Assembly: GCA_947444055.1 (NCBI GenBank)
Contig: CANEYR010000035.1
Location: 1 to 35,983, forward strand
Reading direction: 5' to 3'
Length of the DNA: 35,983 nt
Source: Planctomycetota bacterium
GTDB lineage: Bacteria; Planctomycetota; UBA1135; UBA2386
Positions 33,079 through 35,983 of this stretch are shown one piece after another. Each line of letters starts with the position of its first letter. The stretch's first letter is position 1. A program made the translations under genes and the position numbers. The notes below the pieces were generated by a model. It searched no databases. It saw nothing but the letters and a program-made list of their open reading frames with translations, and had not been told where the DNA came from.

Positions 33079-33969
33079 CTACCTACGCCACAGCGAGAAG
33101 TAGCCGTTGGCGGCCCGCAGGATGACGATCGCACACGCCACGACCGCGAGCAGATAGGCAGCTTGCCCCGCCCAGCGCGCCAGTTTGATGAGTTCGCGGC
33201 TGGTGACGTCGCGGCGACGAGCCAGCGCCCGGCCCAGCGCATCTTCGAGTTGGCCCGCCTGTTCGCCGGTCGCCAGCAGGTTGCGCGTCTCCGGATGCAG
33301 GGCGGCGGCTTCCGCCAAGGCTTCGCGCAGCGGCCGCCCCGTCTGCAGAATGCGATCCGCAATCTGCAGGCGGTTGGCGACCGCACCAGCACGCACGGTG
33401 CCTAGCGCCGCGTGATGCGCCGCCCCCAACTGCACGCCGGCGCCATAGAGCGCTTGCAAGGTCTCGAGGTAAGGCAGCTCCGCCAGCCCCGCGATCAGCC
33501 GCGACAGCACCGGGATGCGATCGATCCACAGAGCACCGCGCCGCACCGCCGCCCGCAGCCCAAACCCGAGCCCCGTCAACGCGCCATAGGTGATGACGAC
33601 GCCATAGAAGAACCCAGGCCCCACCAGCGCCGACGTCGCCGCACTCGCCATCAACACCATCAACAGCAGCACCAGCGGGTAGCGCAGCCCTGCCCACAGT
33701 GTGCGCACAAACTCCGCCCGTCGTCGACGCTCGACGGCGCGGCCCCGCAACGCCGCACCCGCCTTGCCAGCTCGCCAAGCCTGCAGCAGCACCGCGTCCT
33801 CGGTCGCCGACAGCCGCACGCCTCGCTTGTGCAGCGCGCCATGCAGCACCCGTTCGCCAGCACTGGCATCGCCGCCGAGGCTTGCGAGCGGCAGGCCCGC
33901 ATCAAACGCCGACGCCATGTCTTCGAAGTGCATCGCCGCACGTTCATCCGATGCAATCGAGAACAGCAT
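33079..33969 (-). CDS. GspF/PilC-like type II secretion inner-membrane protein
   Basis: A 296-residue protein from the ATG at 33967-33969 (MLFSIASDERAAMHFEDMAS); an ATG at 34030-34032 would extend it by 21. It has two T2SSF-type repeats. The first has FDAGLPLASLG, then LQAWRAGKAGAALRG and a membrane helix block YPLVLLLMVLMASAATSAL. The second has LETLQALYGAGVQLGAAHHA, GRPLREALAEA and LLATGEQAGQLEDAL, then a terminal helix AAYLLAVVACAIVIL. It is shorter than classical GspF (about 400). No GspE ATPase or pseudopilin gene is in the window. It probably forms the inner-membrane platform for the secretin-like product downstream. Confidence 0.75.
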   Translation of the reverse strand: MLFSIASDERAAMHFEDMASAFDAGLPLASLGGDASAGERVLHGALHKRGVRLSATEDAVLLQAWRAGKAGAALRGRAVERRRRAEFVRTLWAGLRYPLVLLLMVLMASAATSALVGPGFFYGVVITYGALTGLGFGLRAAVRRGALWIDRIPVLSRLIAGLAELPYLETLQALYGAGVQLGAAHHAALGTVRAGAVANRLQIADRILQTGRPLREALAEAAALHPETRNLLATGEQAGQLEDALGRALARRRDVTSRELIKLARWAGQAAYLLAVVACAIVILRAANGYFSLWRR

Positions 33970-34048
33970 GCTGGCAGTGTGAACGGGTTCCGCGGTGAGG
34001 GCAAGGTCGGCTGTTGGCCGCTGGTGACGCATCGGTCAGACTGTCGGA

Positions 34049-35335
34049 ATGCGGCCCTCGCTCTGGACGTCCTGCGCACTCGCTTCTTCCACCTTGTTGT
34101 CGGCGCAGGACGAGGCTTGGTTCACCGCCAACAGCAAAGCGCTCACCGCCCTCTACCTGCATTTGCATGAGAACCCGGAGCTTTCGTTCCACGAACGCGC
34201 GACCGCTGCGCGCATGGCCACCGAACTGCGCGCCCTTGGCCTGGAAGTGCACGAGCAAGTCGGCGGCACCGGCGTCGTTGCCGTGCTGCGGCGCGGCGAC
34301 GGTCCGGTCGGTCTGCTGCGCGCGGACATGGATGCGCTGCCGATCGCCGAGGAGACGGGGCTGCCGTACTCGTCGAAAGTGCGGGCGCAAAGTGCCGAAG
34401 GTCGCGCCGTTGGCATCATGCATGCGTGTGGGCACGACCTGCACATGACCTGTTTGCTCGGCGCGGCGAAGTATCTGGCCGAACACAGCGACAGCTTCCG
34501 CGGCACCTTGGTGTTCCAACTGCAACCAGCGGAAGAGCGCGCCGGCGGCATGAAGGCGATGATCCAGGACGGGCTGCTGACGCGCTTTCCCCGGCCGCAG
34601 TGGGCGCTCGCGTTGCACACGTCAGCGGACATGGCGACCGGTCACGTCGGTGTGCGGCCTGGCTTCACCATGGCGAACGTCGACAGTTGCGACATCACGG
34701 TGTTCGGCCGCGGTGGGCATGGGGCCGCGCCGCACTTGACCATCGACCCGATCGTGCAAGCCGCACAGCTCGTGCTCGACCTGCAGACCATCGTGTCGCG
34801 CGAGATCGATCCGTTGGAGGCGTGCGTGATCACCGTCGGCGCGATCGAAGGCGGCAACAAGCACAACATCATCCCCGATCGTTGCCATCTGCAGGCGACG
34901 GTGCGCAGCTACGCGCCCGAAGTGCGCACCAAGATGCTCGCGGCCATCGAACGCAAGGCGAAGGCGGTGGCGGCGTCGTTCGGCGCGCCCGCGCCGAAGG
35001 TCGAGTTCAGCGAGCACACGCCGGCCTTGAAGAACCACGAGGCGCTGACGGCAACGGTGCGCACGGGGTTGGTCGCCGCACTCGGTGCCGACAACGTGAA
35101 GGACATCCCGCCGGCGATGACCGCCGAGGACTTCGGTCGTCTCTACGCCGAGAACATCCCGCTGTGCATGTTCCGGCTCGGCACCGTCGCCCCCGAGCGA
35201 CTGGCGAAGATGCTGGCGGCGGGGGACGTGCCGGGGTTGCACACCTCGCGTTACTGGCCTGACTACGAGGCGGCGATCGCGACGGGCGTGAAGGCGTTGG
35301 TCGGAGCGGTGCGGGCTGCGGCAGCGGCGAAGTGA
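34049..35335 (+). CDS. Secreted M20-family amidohydrolase (hippurate hydrolase/carboxypeptidase type)
   Basis: A 428-residue zinc hydrolase with a likely signal peptide (MRPSLWTSCALASSTLLSAQ). Family motifs are intact: LLRADMDALPI (about 89-99), the metal ligands in MHACGHDLHM (124-133), QPAEE (159-163, catalytic Glu pair), the dimerisation-domain HGAAPH (the family usually has HGA-P), and VGAIEGGNKHNIIPD. The late M20 motif TAEDFG is also present. Such enzymes hydrolyse N-acyl amino acids or related amides. The export signal places it outside the cytoplasm, unusual for hippurate hydrolases and consistent with scavenging. It is divergent from the GspF-like gene and ends six bases before the convergent Kelch-type gene. 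Confidence 0.9.
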   Translation: MRPSLWTSCALASSTLLSAQDEAWFTANSKALTALYLHLHENPELSFHERATAARMATELRALGLEVHEQVGGTGVVAVLRRGDGPVGLLRADMDALPIAEETGLPYSSKVRAQSAEGRAVGIMHACGHDLHMTCLLGAAKYLAEHSDSFRGTLVFQLQPAEERAGGMKAMIQDGLLTRFPRPQWALALHTSADMATGHVGVRPGFTMANVDSCDITVFGRGGHGAAPHLTIDPIVQAAQLVLDLQTIVSREIDPLEACVITVGAIEGGNKHNIIPDRCHLQATVRSYAPEVRTKMLAAIERKAKAVAASFGAPAPKVEFSEHTPALKNHEALTATVRTGLVAALGADNVKDIPPAMTAEDFGRLYAENIPLCMFRLGTVAPERLAKMLAAGDVPGLHTSRYWPDYEAAIATGVKALVGAVRAAAAAK

Positions 35336-35341
35336 GCGGCG

Positions 35342-35983
35342 CTACAGCCCGATCACGCCGTGGCAGGCGTTGCTGGCGGTGAGACCGAGCGCGTTCAGGC
35401 CAGGATCGAGCGGCAGGACCTGGGTGTAGAAGGAGGCTCCGGGCACCGGCGGGATCGTCCAGCTCCAGGTCGCAGCGCCCAGCACGTTCACGATGCCTTG
35501 GATGTCGTCGATGCTCGCGCGCAGGGAACAGGTGGGGGCGCCGAGGAAGCCGAGGTCGATCGGCAACGGCGTGCTGGAATAGCTGGTGTTGGAGAGTCCG
35601 AGCACGAGCAGCGCTGGGCCGGTCCACGGCAGGTTGGTGATGTGCGCGGTGAAGGTGGAGCCGACGCGCGGCAGCGACGTGCCTTGGGCGGCGAGGTTCG
35701 GGATGCCGCGACTGCCAACGCAGCCGGTGCCGAACGAAGTGAAGGACGCGACGGGGCCGAGATCGAACTCCCACGTGTCGCCCATAGGCCACCCGTTGCT
35801 GCCACCGAACAACACGCAGACGCCCCGGATGGGATCGAACGCCATCGCCGAGCGCTCACGGAGTGAAGGTTCGATCGGGGTTATCAGCCTCGTGAGGACT
35901 CCGTTTGCAACGCAATCCCCGTTCGTGCCATGGCCAACGAGCATGCACTCGCGCCACATACCCCGTGCTACTTCACAACGTGC
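35342..35983 (-). CDS. Kelch-type secreted protein, C-terminal part (5' end outside window)
   Basis: The frame is open to the window edge (ARCEVARG before the first Met), so only the last 213 or so codons are present. A Kelch-like blade is visible (SAMAFDPIRGVCVLFGGSNG, then GDTWEFD). A C-terminal domain of about 130 residues begins at FTSFGTGCVGS and contains LPWTGPALLVLGLSN and LPLDPGLNALGLTASNA. I recognise this terminal domain from secreted planctomycete proteins, where it follows Kelch, FG-GAP or other repeats and is rich in Gly, Pro and Thr. The function is unknown; it may be a surface or export-related domain. It is convergent with the M20 gene, six bases away. Confidence 0.75.
   Translation of the reverse strand, partial: ARCEVARGMWRECMLVGHGTNGDCVANGVLTRLITPIEPSLRERSAMAFDPIRGVCVLFGGSNGWPMGDTWEFDLGPVASFTSFGTGCVGSRGIPNLAAQGTSLPRVGSTFTAHITNLPWTGPALLVLGLSNTSYSSTPLPIDLGFLGAPTCSLRASIDDIQGIVNVLGAATWSWTIPPVPGASFYTQVLPLDPGLNALGLTASNACHGVIGL

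Noticed and set aside
1..35983. tRNA, rRNA, CRISPR arrays and transposases
   Set aside because: None was seen. The short repeats found (5004-5040, 24844-24876, 27483-27530, 32051-32110) are contiguous tandem units without CRISPR-like spacers. A covariance-model scan would be needed to exclude small RNAs.

Overview
This is high-GC bacterial DNA. It is densely coded on both strands, has no gene-free gap over 300 bases, and most genes lack strong Shine-Dalgarno sites (korB is a clear exception). I infer a deep-branching member of the Planctomycetota. The grounds are three extracytoplasmic-function (ECF) sigma factors in 36 kb, a Ser/Thr kinase-like protein with an N-terminal zinc ribbon, an anti-sigma protein with a HEAT-like C-terminus, and a partial Kelch-type secreted protein whose C-terminal domain I associate with marine planctomycetes. 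No rRNA, tRNA, CRISPR array, insertion sequence or prophage gene was seen.

Region 1 (1-4.5 kb, minus) is a MacAB/DevBCA-type ABC exporter operon: adaptor, ATPase and two FtsX-like permeases, the second cut by the window edge. Region 2 (4.5-9.7 kb) holds a universal stress protein, a Lon-related AAA protease preceded by a short tandem repeat, an ECF sigma factor and a secreted M64 metallopeptidase. Region 3 (9.7-14.1 kb) holds a bacterial dynamin-like GTPase, an exported beta-carbonic-anhydrase-like protein that has lost the arginine of its catalytic dyad, and a zinc formaldehyde dehydrogenase (fdhA type).

Region 4 (14.2-18.2 kb, minus) looks like one operon: a secreted VWA plus LysM protein, a membrane Ser/Thr kinase-like protein, and an ECF sigma factor. 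The kinase-like protein has lost its whole catalytic core in frame. Region 5 (18.3-24.0 kb, plus) carries the two-subunit 2-oxoacid:ferredoxin oxidoreductase (korA-korB). It is followed by an ArsR-type regulator fused to a methyltransferase and by S-adenosylhomocysteine hydrolase (ahcY), probably an SAH-responsive unit with a palindromic operator. Region 6 (24.0-29.0 kb) has signal peptidase I, a divergent HDOD plus PP2C-phosphatase signalling pair behind a double dyad repeat, and rpoN (sigma-54).

Region 7 (29.0-34.0 kb, minus) is a compact operon: a GspF-like membrane protein, an ECF sigma factor, its overlapping anti-sigma/HEAT protein with a minisatellite-encoded linker, and a secreted secretin-like protein. 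It appears to couple sigma/anti-sigma signalling to a secretion or pilus-like apparatus whose ATPase is not in the window. Region 8 (34.0-36.0 kb) has a secreted M20 amidohydrolase and the partial Kelch-type protein.

The most unusual items are the kinase with the excised catalytic core, the exported degenerate carbonic anhydrase, the ECF/anti-sigma/GspF/secretin-like operon, and two repeat-based candidate operators (21437-21460 and 24844-24876).
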